NCBI GenBank assembly: GCA_964456525.1 | Contig: CAYWAP010000005.1 | Coordinates: forward strand, 1 to 64,000 | Source of the DNA: Onthomonas sp964456525 | Lineage (GTDB): Bacteria; Bacillota; Clostridia; Oscillospirales; Oscillospiraceae | Length of the DNA: 64,000 nucleotides | Direction of reading: 5' to 3' | In this document: in pieces, positions 1 through 8,345 of the stretch | How positions within the stretch are numbered: position 1 is the stretch's first letter | Layout of the letters: each line of letters starts with the position of its first letter | Program-made: the position numbers and the translations under genes | The notes under the pieces: generated by a model | Told to the model about the DNA's origin: nothing | What the model saw: only the letters and a program-made list of their open reading frames with translations | Databases searched by the model: none

Positions 1-679
1 CTGAAACAGGGATAATCCCCAAGGTGCTCAAGCCAAGGTATCGCTCCACATCCTCCTCGGTACGGATCATATCATCCAGAAGGTAAATGAGAAGCAAAAT
101 GCCGGCTGCGATGGCAGCCCCCACCAGGGCGCACACCAATGTATTGCGTTTTACGTTGGGAGAACTGGGGGATGTAGGCGCTTCAGCGTCATACACCGTC
201 TTCACAACATCCAAATCCATAATCTCTTCCAGCTGGGTTGCGGCAACCTCCCGAACTGCGTTGGCAATATCCGCCGCCCGCTGGGGATCCGTATCTGTGA
301 CGCTGATTTCGAGCACTCGCGTTGTTGCGTCATCCGGGGTACTCACTTCAATCATGCTACTCAGTGTGTCGCTGGACATATCCAGACCCAGTTCACCGAT
401 CACCTCATTCGTGACATTCTGACCGGTAACCAACACCTCATAATCATTGAGAATCTGACTCGATAGCTGAAGGTCTGCATAGGCAATCGCCTCTTCCGAA
501 GACCAACTCAGCACATATACTCGCGTAGAGGCGGTATACTTGGGCGTCAGCAACAATTCACTGCCCGCATAGCCGATGATGGCAAAGACCAAAAGGGAAA
601 CAATGATAATCCACAGTTTCCTCTTAAAATAATAAAATAGATCAACAAGATCAACGAGAACATCATCCTGATTTTCCAT
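1..679 (-). CDS. Wzz/YveK-type polysaccharide chain-length or export regulator, partial (C-terminus beyond window)
   Basis: My translation of the reverse strand from the ATG at 679 gives 226 residues that run off the left edge. It has a transmembrane segment at about residues 22-38, an extracytoplasmic domain, a proline-rich stretch near residue 170 and a second transmembrane segment at about 181-200. That is the layout of Wzz/YveK chain-length determinant proteins, which partner a tyrosine autokinase in capsule or exopolysaccharide export. The start is set by AGGAGG a few bases upstream. The rest of the gene, and probably a polysaccharide operon, lies to the left of the window. The family assignment is by architecture and is fairly secure; the polymer is unknown. 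Confidence 0.8.
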   Translation of the reverse strand, partial: MENQDDVLVDLVDLFYYFKRKLWIIIVSLLVFAIIGYAGSELLLTPKYTASTRVYVLSWSSEEAIAYADLQLSSQILNDYEVLVTGQNVTNEVIGELGLDMSSDTLSSMIEVSTPDDATTRVLEISVTDTDPQRAADIANAVREVAATQLEEIMDLDVVKTVYDAEAPTSPSSPNVKRNTLVCALVGAAIAAGILLLIYLLDDMIRTEEDVERYLGLSTLGIIPVS

Positions 680-1087
680 TTTGCCTCCTATGTCATGTAG
701 TTCCTGCTTTGCTTTGTTTGAAAATGGAATGTGACCAATGGCGAGGATTTTTTGCCGGACAGGGTAATTTGACGCCCCAATCCTTTGTGTATTGCAGGAA
801 AAATCCACACCCCATGGCGGAAAAAGATCCGTCATTTTGGACATATTGACGTTTTCCAAACAAGGGCTAACCGACAGTGCTTGGTGAAAGAGAAACAAGA
901 CACCAGCTGGGTCTCATTCCTCCTATGCAAAACGCACCGGCATTGTTCCCAAATCGTAACGTTATGGCCGTGGAAAGCAGCTCATTTTCCCCGTTCAACT
1001 CTTCCGGGAAAGGCCAGCCGCTCACGCAATCCGTCCTATGATCAAGGACAGTCAAACCAACACCGCCGTTAGCAAATTCCAAGCATG

Positions 1088-1116
1088 ACTATACCACACT
1101 CAGGGAAGAAATGCAA
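1088..1116 (-). promoter_or_regulatory. Possible leftward promoter for the Wzz-type gene
   Basis: On the minus strand a TTGCAT box (1116-1111) lies 17 nt from TATAGT (1093-1088). If used, it gives a leader of about 400 nt before the gene starting at 679. The region 680-1229 holds no gene I can support; short open frames in it show no recognisable protein. Confidence 0.35.
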
Positions 1117-1164
1117 CCCCAGAATTGTAAGGTTGCAAATATTTGAGAAACGTCGCTTTCTGTC

Positions 1165-1193
1165 TTGCCAACCGGCGTCCTGCGCGCTAAAAT
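1165..1193 (+). promoter_or_regulatory. Probable nudC promoter
   Basis: TTGCCA (1165-1170) and TAAAAT (1188-1193) are separated by exactly 17 nt. The site ends 36 nt before the chosen nudC start. Confidence 0.55.
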
Positions 1194-1229
1194 GTTTCTA
1201 GCCCATTTGTTCCTGTGAGGTGTCCGCCC

Positions 1230-2069
1230 ATGATTCAAGATATTGGAAATCACCACTTTGATCTCCACTACGTCCTTTGCGCCCCCAAAACAGAGGATGT
1301 GGTCTATCTGTTTCGCGGCCGGGAGATCCTCCTCCACGCAAACGGCGCCCTCCCCTGTTATGGCGACTTGAAGGACATCCCCGGATTGCAGTTCATCCGT
1401 CTCTTTTCCATGGATGCCCGCCCCGGTTACCTGGCTCTGCCGGAGAGGGATTTTCCCGAACTGTCTGGGGACTTTTCCTATGTCTCATACCGGGACTACC
1501 GCTACCATCAGACCATGGATCAGGTTCTCGCCTGCTACACAGCCATGCACCTGAACGGCTGGTACCGCAGCAACCGGTTTTGCGGCCGGTGCGGCCATCC
1601 CATGCTTTTGGGGCAGAGGGAACGCAGTCTGGTTTGTCCCCACTGCGGCAATCTGGTGTTTCCCCGTTTAAATCCGGCTGTGATTGTGGCCGTCACCGAC
1701 GGCGAGCGGCTGCTCATGACCAAATACAGCGGACGCACACATCAGGTGCACCACTTCGTCCTAGTGGCGGGTTTTGTGGAAATTGGCGAAACTGCCGAGC
1801 AGTGCGTGGCCCGTGAAGTCATGGAGGAAACGGGCATTCACGTCAAAAACATTCGCTACTATGGTTCCCAGCCCTGGGGCTGCGACGGCAATCTGACGCT
1901 GGGCTATTTTGCTGATCTGGACGGGGATGCCCATATCACGCTGGACAATTGGGAACTGTCCGACGCTCACTGGTTTGAGCGCCAGAACGTCCCCGTCCCG
2001 GAGAATGACTTGGCCTCCATCACTGCGGATATGATTCGCGCCTTTGCGGAGGGCCGCGAACCGAAATAA
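1230..2069 (+). CDS. nudC: NAD+ diphosphatase / NADH pyrophosphatase (Nudix)
   Basis: Cytosolic Nudix hydrolase expected to split NAD(H) into NMN(H) and AMP, or to remove NAD caps from RNA 5' ends. The 279-aa protein has an N-terminal domain, a four-cysteine zinc ribbon (CGRCGH ... CPHCG), then a Nudix box beginning GFVEIGETAEQ and containing REVMEETG. After it comes SQPWG, close to the SQPWPFP signature that separates NudC from other Nudix enzymes. I chose the ATG at 1230 because GAGG sits nine bases upstream; an in-frame GTG at 1215 lacks a ribosome site. It faces away from the exopolysaccharide gene and has its own promoter. Family identity is firm; cap removal in this organism is inference. 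Confidence 0.93.
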   Translation: MIQDIGNHHFDLHYVLCAPKTEDVVYLFRGREILLHANGALPCYGDLKDIPGLQFIRLFSMDARPGYLALPERDFPELSGDFSYVSYRDYRYHQTMDQVLACYTAMHLNGWYRSNRFCGRCGHPMLLGQRERSLVCPHCGNLVFPRLNPAVIVAVTDGERLLMTKYSGRTHQVHHFVLVAGFVEIGETAEQCVAREVMEETGIHVKNIRYYGSQPWGCDGNLTLGYFADLDGDAHITLDNWELSDAHWFERQNVPVPENDLASITADMIRAFAEGREPK

Positions 2070-2153
2070 TCCCCGGCTTTACATATCAGGTGAACCTGGC
2101 ACGCCAGACAGCAAAACAACATAGGCACATCTCAGCCAAAGGGGAGAAGGAAC

Positions 2154-2540
2154 ATGAACAGGGAGACATTTATCCGGTATGTTTCCGATGAGTACGGCGT
2201 CCGGGGGGAATTTCTGTGGGCAAAACACCCCCATTACTGCGTATTCCGGCACAAGAACAACCGCAAGTGGTTTGCGGCGGTGATGGATGTTCCCAGGAAC
2301 AGGCTTGGATTGCAGGGCACGGAACTGCTGGATGTGGTCAACCTCAAGTGTAATCCTATTGTAATTGGATCCCTGAGAGGGGAGCGCGGCTTTTTCCCGG
2401 CCTATCACATGAACAAGTCGAACTGGATCACCGTTGCCCTGGACGGCAGTGTGCCGGATGAACAGATCAAAACGCTGCTGGATATGAGCTATGATTTAAC
2501 CGCAGCGAAACCAAAAAAGAAGCCCCATCCCTCTCCGTAA
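2154..2540 (+). CDS. MmcQ/YjbR family protein
   Basis: This 128-aa protein matches the MmcQ/YjbR family, small CyaY-like-fold proteins sometimes called DNA-binding but without an established biochemical role. Visible family features are the WFAAVMDVPR stretch, the LKCNP strand and the C-terminal segment around NKSNWITV. The tail is rich in lysine and proline. GGAGAAGG lies just upstream of the ATG. It is 84 bp behind nudC on the same strand and may be co-transcribed with it. The name is by family resemblance only. Confidence 0.85.
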   Translation: MNRETFIRYVSDEYGVRGEFLWAKHPHYCVFRHKNNRKWFAAVMDVPRNRLGLQGTELLDVVNLKCNPIVIGSLRGERGFFPAYHMNKSNWITVALDGSVPDEQIKTLLDMSYDLTAAKPKKKPHPSP

Positions 2541-2582
2541 ACACAGAGACTTCCAGTGCGCAGAGAGACAGGAAACATACTG

Positions 2583-2636
2583 AAAAAAAGTTGTCCAGCA
2601 AGACCATGTTGATCAAAAACATGGATGCTGGACAAC
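2583..2636 (-). terminator. Rho-independent terminator of the ispE operon
   Basis: An 11-bp perfect outer stem (2590-2600 with 2626-2636) encloses a second 7-bp stem (2604-2610 with 2618-2624). On the minus strand it is followed by seven Ts (2589-2583). It lies just past the ispE stop. On the plus strand there is no T run, so it is directional. Confidence 0.85.
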
Positions 2637-2752
2637 TCACTGATAATGGTATTCCAATATGATTCACTTTCCGTCGGAGGCCGAAACGGCACTTCCTGGA
2701 AAAACGCTTTGCGCTGTCCGGGGTGCGCACGCTCCCACAACAGCTATGATCT

Positions 2753-3634
2753 TCAAAGCCCGCGGCGGCATGCCTGCACAGGCTCCACCAGAAAGGTCTC
2801 CTTATGGGCCGCTTTCAGGTGATCGGCCGCAGCTGCCGCCTCCTGCCGGTCCCGGAAGACGCCGAACACGGTGGAACCGGACCCCGTCATGCAGGCTCCC
2901 AAGGCGCCCCACTCGATCAGGGTCTCCCGAATCTCCCGAATGGCGCCGGCGCGCTGTCCGGGCAGGGCATCTTCAAAGACGTTGTACATACGCCGTGCAA
3001 TCCCGGGCAGACACTGGCGCTCCAATGCGTCAAGCAAACCGGCTGTGTCCGGATGGCAGCGCATTTTGACGCTGTCGATACGGCCATACAGTTCCGGCGT
3101 GGAAATGGCAAACTCCGGCTTACACATGACAATATGGCAGGGGGGAAGATCCGGGAGCCGTGTCACAACCTCTCCCCTGCCCTCCACCAGGGCAGTCCCT
3201 CCCAGGACGCAGTATGGCACGTCAGAGCCAACTTTCTCACCAATTTTTGCCAACTGCTCCAACGTGAACCCCGTCTGAAACAGCTGATTTAGCCCCCGCA
3301 GAACCGCGGCGCCATCGCTGCTTCCGCCAGCTGTTCCGGCACAGACCGGAATATGCTTTTCCAGCTGGATGGAAAGGCCCCGCAGATCTACACCGGCGGC
3401 CTCTGCGAAGGCCTCCGCCGCGGCAAAGGCGATATTTTTCCGCCCCGTGGGCAAAAATCCCCAGTCGGTTGCAAGGCTGACGGACTTCCCATCGGTCAGC
3501 GTCAATGTGACCTGATCGCACAGGCTCACCGAAATCATCACCATGCGCAAATCATGGTAGCCGTCTTCCCGTTTTCCCAAAATATCCAGCGTCAGGTTCA
3601 GTTTGGCATACGCCGGTTCTATCCACTGTTTCAT
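2753..3634 (-). CDS. ispE: 4-diphosphocytidyl-2-C-methyl-D-erythritol kinase
   Basis: GHMP-family kinase that phosphorylates CDP-methylerythritol with ATP in the MEP route to isoprenoid precursors. The 293-aa length is normal. The N-terminus has the YAKLNLTLDILGKREDGYH signature of IspE and the ATP-binding glycine loop reads AGTAGGSSDGA, near residue 100. It is the last gene of the leftward operon and its ATG overlaps the DUF1015 stop by four bases (ATGA), so translation is probably coupled. A strong terminator follows. Confidence 0.96.
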   Translation of the reverse strand: MKQWIEPAYAKLNLTLDILGKREDGYHDLRMVMISVSLCDQVTLTLTDGKSVSLATDWGFLPTGRKNIAFAAAEAFAEAAGVDLRGLSIQLEKHIPVCAGTAGGSSDGAAVLRGLNQLFQTGFTLEQLAKIGEKVGSDVPYCVLGGTALVEGRGEVVTRLPDLPPCHIVMCKPEFAISTPELYGRIDSVKMRCHPDTAGLLDALERQCLPGIARRMYNVFEDALPGQRAGAIREIRETLIEWGALGACMTGSGSTVFGVFRDRQEAAAAADHLKAAHKETFLVEPVQACRRGL

Positions 3635-4911
3635 CTAATTTTTCGCGCCTCCAAGTAGAAACGTTTATCCCGTGCCTCCCCCATGGAAAAGGTTTTTCGA
3701 GGCAACGCGCCGTCATGAACCACACTCATCAGCAGTTCATGCTTGTCCATAGCCGGTAAAATAAAGCCTATGTTCCGGGGCTTTTTGCCCAATTCATGGA
3801 CAATCTCCTCGCCGTGGACATAGTCCAGATAGCCGCCATGATCCAGCAAATACTTGTCCAGGAACCCCTGCAAGGTGCCAACAGCCAGCTGCGCCGCAGG
3901 ATTGGGAACGGTGATGACCCCCTGTCCACCCTCCCAGATATAGGTAAAGCTGTGGCCCTCCCCCTCCCCATAGTGGGTGCCGGGGTAGTACTCAAGCAGC
4001 TCCCGCAGCACGTTTTCGGGATCCACAGAGAAACAAATCCGGTGAATGGCCTCAAGTTCCAGGGCGTCATCATGGAGGTTCACCAGCTCCACCAGGGCAA
4101 ATCTGGCCGGATGATGATTCCAATCGTATTCGGGGTGATCCTGTTTCAGCTCCAGATAGAAATCGCGGGCGGCGGCCAACGAGTGGTTGCCGTCCCCCAC
4201 AGCATAGAGCATCACGGCCTCGTCCTTGGCCTGATAACGGTTCCGGAAGCGGTCAACATCTCCCAGTTCGTTCAGCCATGCGCACACGTCCGCTTTCTGC
4301 CGCTCGTTCAGCACATAGCCGGCAATATGGCCGCCGCCCTCCATCAGGTCAAACTCATAGATCCGTTCCATATCCGCTTTTTCCCGCGCCAGATGCTCAA
4401 TCACGCGCTTTTCCGGATCGTCGATCATCATCAAAACGTGGGACAGCTCCAATGGCGCTTCCCGGCGCACCGCCATCCGGGGCGGCACCCGGGACAAAAC
4501 GGTGCCCTCCGTGGCACGAACCAGGTTGCTGGATCCCAGATTGTAGTCGTAACACTCCAGGTCAATCATGCCCACCAGACCGTGGCGCAGCCGGTGATTG
4601 CTCAGCTGGCGCTCCACATAGATTAAGGCATCCGGTATGACGCGGTAGAAATCCTCATCCAGGCTTTTCTGCATCGCCCCGCGAATTTTGGCGCGGCGTT
4701 CTGCCACATGGCCATCGCTCAGATAGACTTCTGGTAAAATCATGCGCAGCGTGGAGGCCTCACCGCCCACATATTCCTCAACACGTCTCCAATATTCGAT
4801 CTGAGACGTGTACTGATCACAGGCCACAACGCTCCACTTGCGCATATCGCAATTTTTAGGGAGCAGGACATCGGCGGGGTAAAAGCCGGGCCAATTCAGT
4901 TTTTGAATCAT
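3631..4911 (-). CDS. DUF1015 family protein
   Basis: The 426-aa protein belongs to DUF1015, a conserved family of unsettled function. The start is recognisable (NWPGFYPADVLLPK) and it carries the typical VACDQYTSQ and AVGDGNHSLAAA motifs. The ATG at 4911 has GGGAGGGG six bases upstream; an upstream in-frame TTG at 4950 overlaps the aminotransferase stop but has poor ribosome-site spacing. It sits between an aminotransferase and ispE, with four-base overlaps on the ispE side. In other genomes DUF1015 genes often lie near amino-acid genes, and the context here agrees, but I infer no reaction. Confidence 0.88.
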   Translation of the reverse strand: MIQKLNWPGFYPADVLLPKNCDMRKWSVVACDQYTSQIEYWRRVEEYVGGEASTLRMILPEVYLSDGHVAERRAKIRGAMQKSLDEDFYRVIPDALIYVERQLSNHRLRHGLVGMIDLECYDYNLGSSNLVRATEGTVLSRVPPRMAVRREAPLELSHVLMMIDDPEKRVIEHLAREKADMERIYEFDLMEGGGHIAGYVLNERQKADVCAWLNELGDVDRFRNRYQAKDEAVMLYAVGDGNHSLAAARDFYLELKQDHPEYDWNHHPARFALVELVNLHDDALELEAIHRICFSVDPENVLRELLEYYPGTHYGEGEGHSFTYIWEGGQGVITVPNPAAQLAVGTLQGFLDKYLLDHGGYLDYVHGEEIVHELGKKPRNIGFILPAMDKHELLMSVVHDGALPRKTFSMGEARDKRFYLEARKIR

Positions 4912-4946
4912 TGTAACCCCTCCCGTTGACATTCGGGTTCCTTTGG

Positions 4947-6122
4947 TCAATCCCTCTTTAGGCCGTTCAGAAAACGGTTCATCCGCTTGAGGGCCTCATC
5001 CAGATCCCGCATCGAGGCGGCATAGCAGCAGCGGACAAAGCCTTCCCCGCCGGGGCCGAAAGCGCTGCCGGGAATGACCGCCACCTGCTCCGCTTTCAGG
5101 AGCTGGGTACAGAACTCGTCGGAGTTCATGCCGGTGGATTGGATGCTGGGGAACATATAAAAGGCCCCCTTCGGCTCAAAGCACTCCAATCCCATACTGC
5201 GGAAGCCTTCCAGCAAAAAGCGCCGGCGCCCATCATACTCTTCCTTCATCTCCGCAATGTCAGAGTCCCCATACGCCATCGCCTCAATGGCTGCGTACTG
5301 GCTCATGGTGGGTGCGGACATGATGCCGTACTGATGCAGTTTCACGATCTGGTCCATAATCGGTTCCGGCCCGCACAAATATCCCAGCCGCCAGCCCGTC
5401 ATGGAATAGGCCTTGGAAAAACCGTTGACCACGATGGTGCGCTCGTACATATCCGGGATGCTGGCGATGGAGACGTGGCGGGGGCCGTAGGTCAGCTCCG
5501 CATAGATTTCATCGGAGATCACGAGGATATTGGTGCCCCGCAGGACCTGGGCAATGGCCTCCAAATCCTCCTTTTCCATAATCCCGCCGGTGGGATTACA
5601 GGGGTACGGGAGAATCAACGCCTTTGTTCTGGGCGTGATGGCGGCGCGCAGCTCCTCAGGGGTCAGGCGAAACTCATTTTCCACCTTGGTCTCCACATAG
5701 ACAGGCTTTCCCATGCTCATGGAGCTCAGCGGAGCATAGCAGACAAAGGAGGGGGCGGGCACGATGACCTCATCCCCCGGTTCAAGACAGCAGCGAAGGG
5801 CCAAATCAATGCCCTCACTGCCCCCAACCGTGACCACCACCTGCGTCACCGGATCATAGGTCAGGTCAAAGCGGCGAAGCATATAGGCACAGATCTGGCG
5901 GCGAAGCTCACTCAGGCCCTTATTGGGGGTGTATCTGGTAAATCCCTTTTCCAGAGAATAAATGCCTGCGTCCCGAATATGCCAGGGGGTGACAAAATCC
6001 GGCTCCCCAACGCCAAGGGAGATCGCGTCGGGCATCTCCTCCAGCAGATCAAAAAACTTACGGATACCGGAAGGCGGGATGTCTTGAATCCGGCGATTCA
6101 ATACTTGAGTATAGTCTATCAT
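4947..6122 (-). CDS. Class I/II PLP-dependent aminotransferase
   Basis: The 391-aa protein is a fold-type I aminotransferase related to aspartate/aromatic aminotransferases. Recognisable are LGVGEPDF near the N-terminus, the PCNPTG motif, the SDEIYAELTY strand holding the cofactor-contacting Asp and Tyr, and GFSKAYSMTGWRLGY with the Schiff-base lysine. Its ATG overlaps the stop of the upstream Lrp-type regulator by four bases. That coupling suggests the regulator controls amino-acid transamination through this gene. The exact amino donor cannot be read from sequence. Confidence 0.92.
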   Translation of the reverse strand: MIDYTQVLNRRIQDIPPSGIRKFFDLLEEMPDAISLGVGEPDFVTPWHIRDAGIYSLEKGFTRYTPNKGLSELRRQICAYMLRRFDLTYDPVTQVVVTVGGSEGIDLALRCCLEPGDEVIVPAPSFVCYAPLSSMSMGKPVYVETKVENEFRLTPEELRAAITPRTKALILPYPCNPTGGIMEKEDLEAIAQVLRGTNILVISDEIYAELTYGPRHVSIASIPDMYERTIVVNGFSKAYSMTGWRLGYLCGPEPIMDQIVKLHQYGIMSAPTMSQYAAIEAMAYGDSDIAEMKEEYDGRRRFLLEGFRSMGLECFEPKGAFYMFPSIQSTGMNSDEFCTQLLKAEQVAVIPGSAFGPGGEGFVRCCYAASMRDLDEALKRMNRFLNGLKRD

Positions 6123-6598
6123 ACGAAGTAAAAGCCCTCCTCCTGCACCGGCTGCTTCTTATGGATCAGGTTATTGGATTTATACTTCTTGAGAATAAAA
6201 TGGGTGGCGGTGCTCTTGACGGCCTCAATGGTGGACAGTTTCGTCGAGACAAAGCTGGCCACCTCATTCAACGTCTTGCCGTGAACCACAACGGTCATAT
6301 CAAAATCGCCACTCATCAGATAGCAGTCCTCGACCTCTTCGTATTGATAGATGCGCTCTGCCACACGGTCAAAGCCGTCCCCACGCTGGGGTTCCACCTT
6401 GACCTCGATCAGCGCCGTGACGTCCTCCCGTTCCACGGCTTCCCAGTTAATCACCGCTTTATAGCCCAGGATGATGTTTTCCTTTTCATATTCCTGAATG
6501 GCAGCCGCCACCTTTTCCTCCGTGGTGCCCGTCATAGCGGCCAATTGCTTTCTGGACAGTGTGCAATCGCTCTCCAGCAGATCCAGCAATTTATCCAT
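6119..6598 (-). CDS. Lrp/AsnC family transcriptional regulator
   Basis: The 159-aa protein has an N-terminal winged helix-turn-helix (about residues 1-50) and a C-terminal AsnC/RAM ligand-binding fold ending with the CYLMSGDFDMTVVV strand. Family members bind amino acids and assemble as dimers to octamers. It is the first gene of the overlapping operon with the aminotransferase, so autoregulation and control of the following genes is likely. The ATG follows GGAGG. A tail of about 20 residues after the RAM domain is unusual but short. Confidence 0.92.
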   Translation of the reverse strand: MDKLLDLLESDCTLSRKQLAAMTGTTEEKVAAAIQEYEKENIILGYKAVINWEAVEREDVTALIEVKVEPQRGDGFDRVAERIYQYEEVEDCYLMSGDFDMTVVVHGKTLNEVASFVSTKLSTIEAVKSTATHFILKKYKSNNLIHKKQPVQEEGFYFV

Positions 6599-6714
6599 AA
6601 AAATCCTCCTAATGATCCAATTATCGCAATTTAAAACAACATTCGCGCCCTTTTACCGGCAAACAGTCCCTTTGCGCAAAGCGCCTTTGAAGTCAATCGG
6701 TTCTATTTCTCCCC

Positions 6715-6858
6715 TCAAAGGGCAAGGGCGTATATAAAGACCTGAGATGCCATCGTCAGCACAAAAAAGGCGGCCAGGGCCAGCGCAACGCCCGCAACAA
6801 CTTTCCGTCTAAAATCCCAGCCGCTGCTGTTTTTCTTCTTTTGATACATATGATTCAT
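6715..6858 (-). CDS. Small single-pass membrane protein, unknown
   Basis: A 47-aa product starting at the ATG at 6858, which has AGAGGG six bases upstream. It has a basic, lysine-rich cytoplasmic N-terminus (QKKKNSS, RRK) and one transmembrane helix at about residues 22-44. I recognise no family. It lies alone between the Lrp-type regulator and the CdaR-type regulator. The good ribosome site and clean basic-then-hydrophobic layout argue that it is real, but the evidence is limited. Confidence 0.55.
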   Translation of the reverse strand: MNHMYQKKKNSSGWDFRRKVVAGVALALAAFFVLTMASQVFIYALAL

Positions 6859-7085
6859 ACAATTCCCTCTGTGTTGGTATTTTACGCTTCTGTCATCCCA
6901 AGGGAGCGCACAGCGCTCGACTTTCCGAGCCAAAACGCGCCAATGGAGGCATCCACCAGCCTTTTTCTGTTACGAAAATACAGGATAGAAATCCCAGGCG
7001 TTGGACATGCCATTACTAGTATACCTTTCACACACACATCTGTCAATCTTTCACAATCCACTTTCTCAACCCTGTAGAAATGCAT

Positions 7086-7125
7086 AAAAACACTGCACAG
7101 AATGCATCAATCACTCTGCGCAGTG
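7086..7125 (-). terminator. Terminator after the CdaR-type regulator
   Basis: CACTGC/GCAGTG arms with an inner CAGA/TCTG pair form a hairpin (7091-7125). On the minus strand it is followed by five Ts (7090-7086). It begins 23 bp past the regulator stop. Confidence 0.75.
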
Positions 7126-7147
7126 GAAATTTCTATCTGATCTGCAT

Positions 7148-8239
7148 TCAGGTAATGCCTCGGGAAACGAGGTATTTCTTGACCATCAGCGCAACCTTAA
7201 AGGTAATGGCGTCGTCAAACTCGCGCAAATCCAACCCGGTCAGCTTCTTGATTTTTTCCAAACGATAGACCAGGGTATTTCGATGTACAAACAGCTTGCG
7301 GGCCGTCTCGGACACATTCAGGTTGTTCTCAAAGAACTTGTTGATGGTGAAGAGCGTCTCCTGATCCAGCGCGTCAATCGGATTCTTTTTGAACACTTCC
7401 TCCAGGAACACCTCACACAACGTGATGGGCAGCTGATAGATCAGACGGCCAATCCCCAGGTTGTCGTAATTGATGATGCTGCGCTCTGTCTCAAAGACCT
7501 TTCCAACATCAATGGCCATCTGCGCCTCTTTATAGGAGCGGGCCAGATCCCGTATGTGCTCGGAAATGGTGCCAATTCCGATGACGACCTTTTGCATCAG
7601 CTCCGCCTGGATACTCTCCGCGATCTGCTGCGCGATCTTCACCAGATCTTTCCCCGTTGTGTCCTCCTGAATCTGCTTGACCAGAACCACTTCATTTTCG
7701 TTGATGGAGATCACAAAGTCGTTCTGCCGGTTGGGGAACATCGCCTGAACCGCATCCAACAGCGGCGCCGATTCCGTATTCTCCACCGGGCGAATCAGAA
7801 GGACAGCACGGGGCACATCAAAGGCAAAATGCAGCTCCTTGGCGCGCACATAGATGTCGCCCAGCATAATGTTGTCGGAGATAATATTCTTGACAAAGGT
7901 GGCCTTGTCGTACTTTTCCTCATAGTAGCTCTTTACGCCGTTCAGCGCAACCACCGCCATGTTGCAAATCAACTTGGCCTGTTCATCTGCCCCTTCCACA
8001 AAGACAGCATAATCGAACTGAGCGCTCCAGCCGTTTAAGGATTTAAATGTGCGGCCATCCACAGCCAGCACACTCTCCCTCTCTCCGTTCAGGACTTCGA
8101 CAACATCTGGCCAGGATTCCCCAATCAGAGGCAGATCGTTGCAAGCAATCACATTTCCTTCTACATCGATGACGCCGATGGCACGATCCGTGCTCTCTTT
8201 CATCTGCAAAACAACGCTCTGAAACAGCCTGTTAGACAT
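7148..8239 (-). CDS. CdaR/PucR-type transcriptional regulator
   Basis: The 363-aa protein resembles the CdaR (sugar diacid) regulators. It has an N-terminal sensor-like region, a middle GGDEF-like domain and a C-terminal PucR helix-turn-helix with LNVSETARKLFVHRNTL near residue 320. I chose the ATG giving MSNRLFQ at 8239, the usual start of this clade; longer TTG or ATG starts up to 8269 are possible. It is monocistronic, with its own promoter and terminator. The effector and targets are unknown; no sugar-diacid genes are nearby. Confidence 0.9.
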   Translation of the reverse strand: MSNRLFQSVVLQMKESTDRAIGVIDVEGNVIACNDLPLIGESWPDVVEVLNGERESVLAVDGRTFKSLNGWSAQFDYAVFVEGADEQAKLICNMAVVALNGVKSYYEEKYDKATFVKNIISDNIMLGDIYVRAKELHFAFDVPRAVLLIRPVENTESAPLLDAVQAMFPNRQNDFVISINENEVVLVKQIQEDTTGKDLVKIAQQIAESIQAELMQKVVIGIGTISEHIRDLARSYKEAQMAIDVGKVFETERSIINYDNLGIGRLIYQLPITLCEVFLEEVFKKNPIDALDQETLFTINKFFENNLNVSETARKLFVHRNTLVYRLEKIKKLTGLDLREFDDAITFKVALMVKKYLVSRGIT

Positions 8240-8294
8240 TGCGCTGCACATCCTCTCCATATTCCACAAAGTACTCTTTTTCTACTTGTGCCCT

Positions 8295-8323
8295 ATTATA
8301 CTGTATTCTTTTTCCAATTTCAA
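8295..8323 (-). promoter_or_regulatory. Promoter of the CdaR-type regulator
   Basis: On the minus strand TTGAAA (8323-8318) and a perfect TATAAT (8300-8295) are separated by 17 nt. It lies about 55 bp ahead of the start. Confidence 0.8.
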
Positions 8324-8345
8324 TAGTTTTCTTCCAGTTTTTTGT

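Noticed and set aside
785..1082. Short open frames on both strands in the gap before nudC
   Set aside because: No ribosome site at a proper distance, no recognisable domain and odd composition. A remnant cannot be excluded.
4912..4950. Upstream TTG start for the DUF1015 gene
   Set aside because: It overlaps the preceding stop in the ATGA style but its ribosome site spacing is poor; the ATG at 4911 has a strong site.
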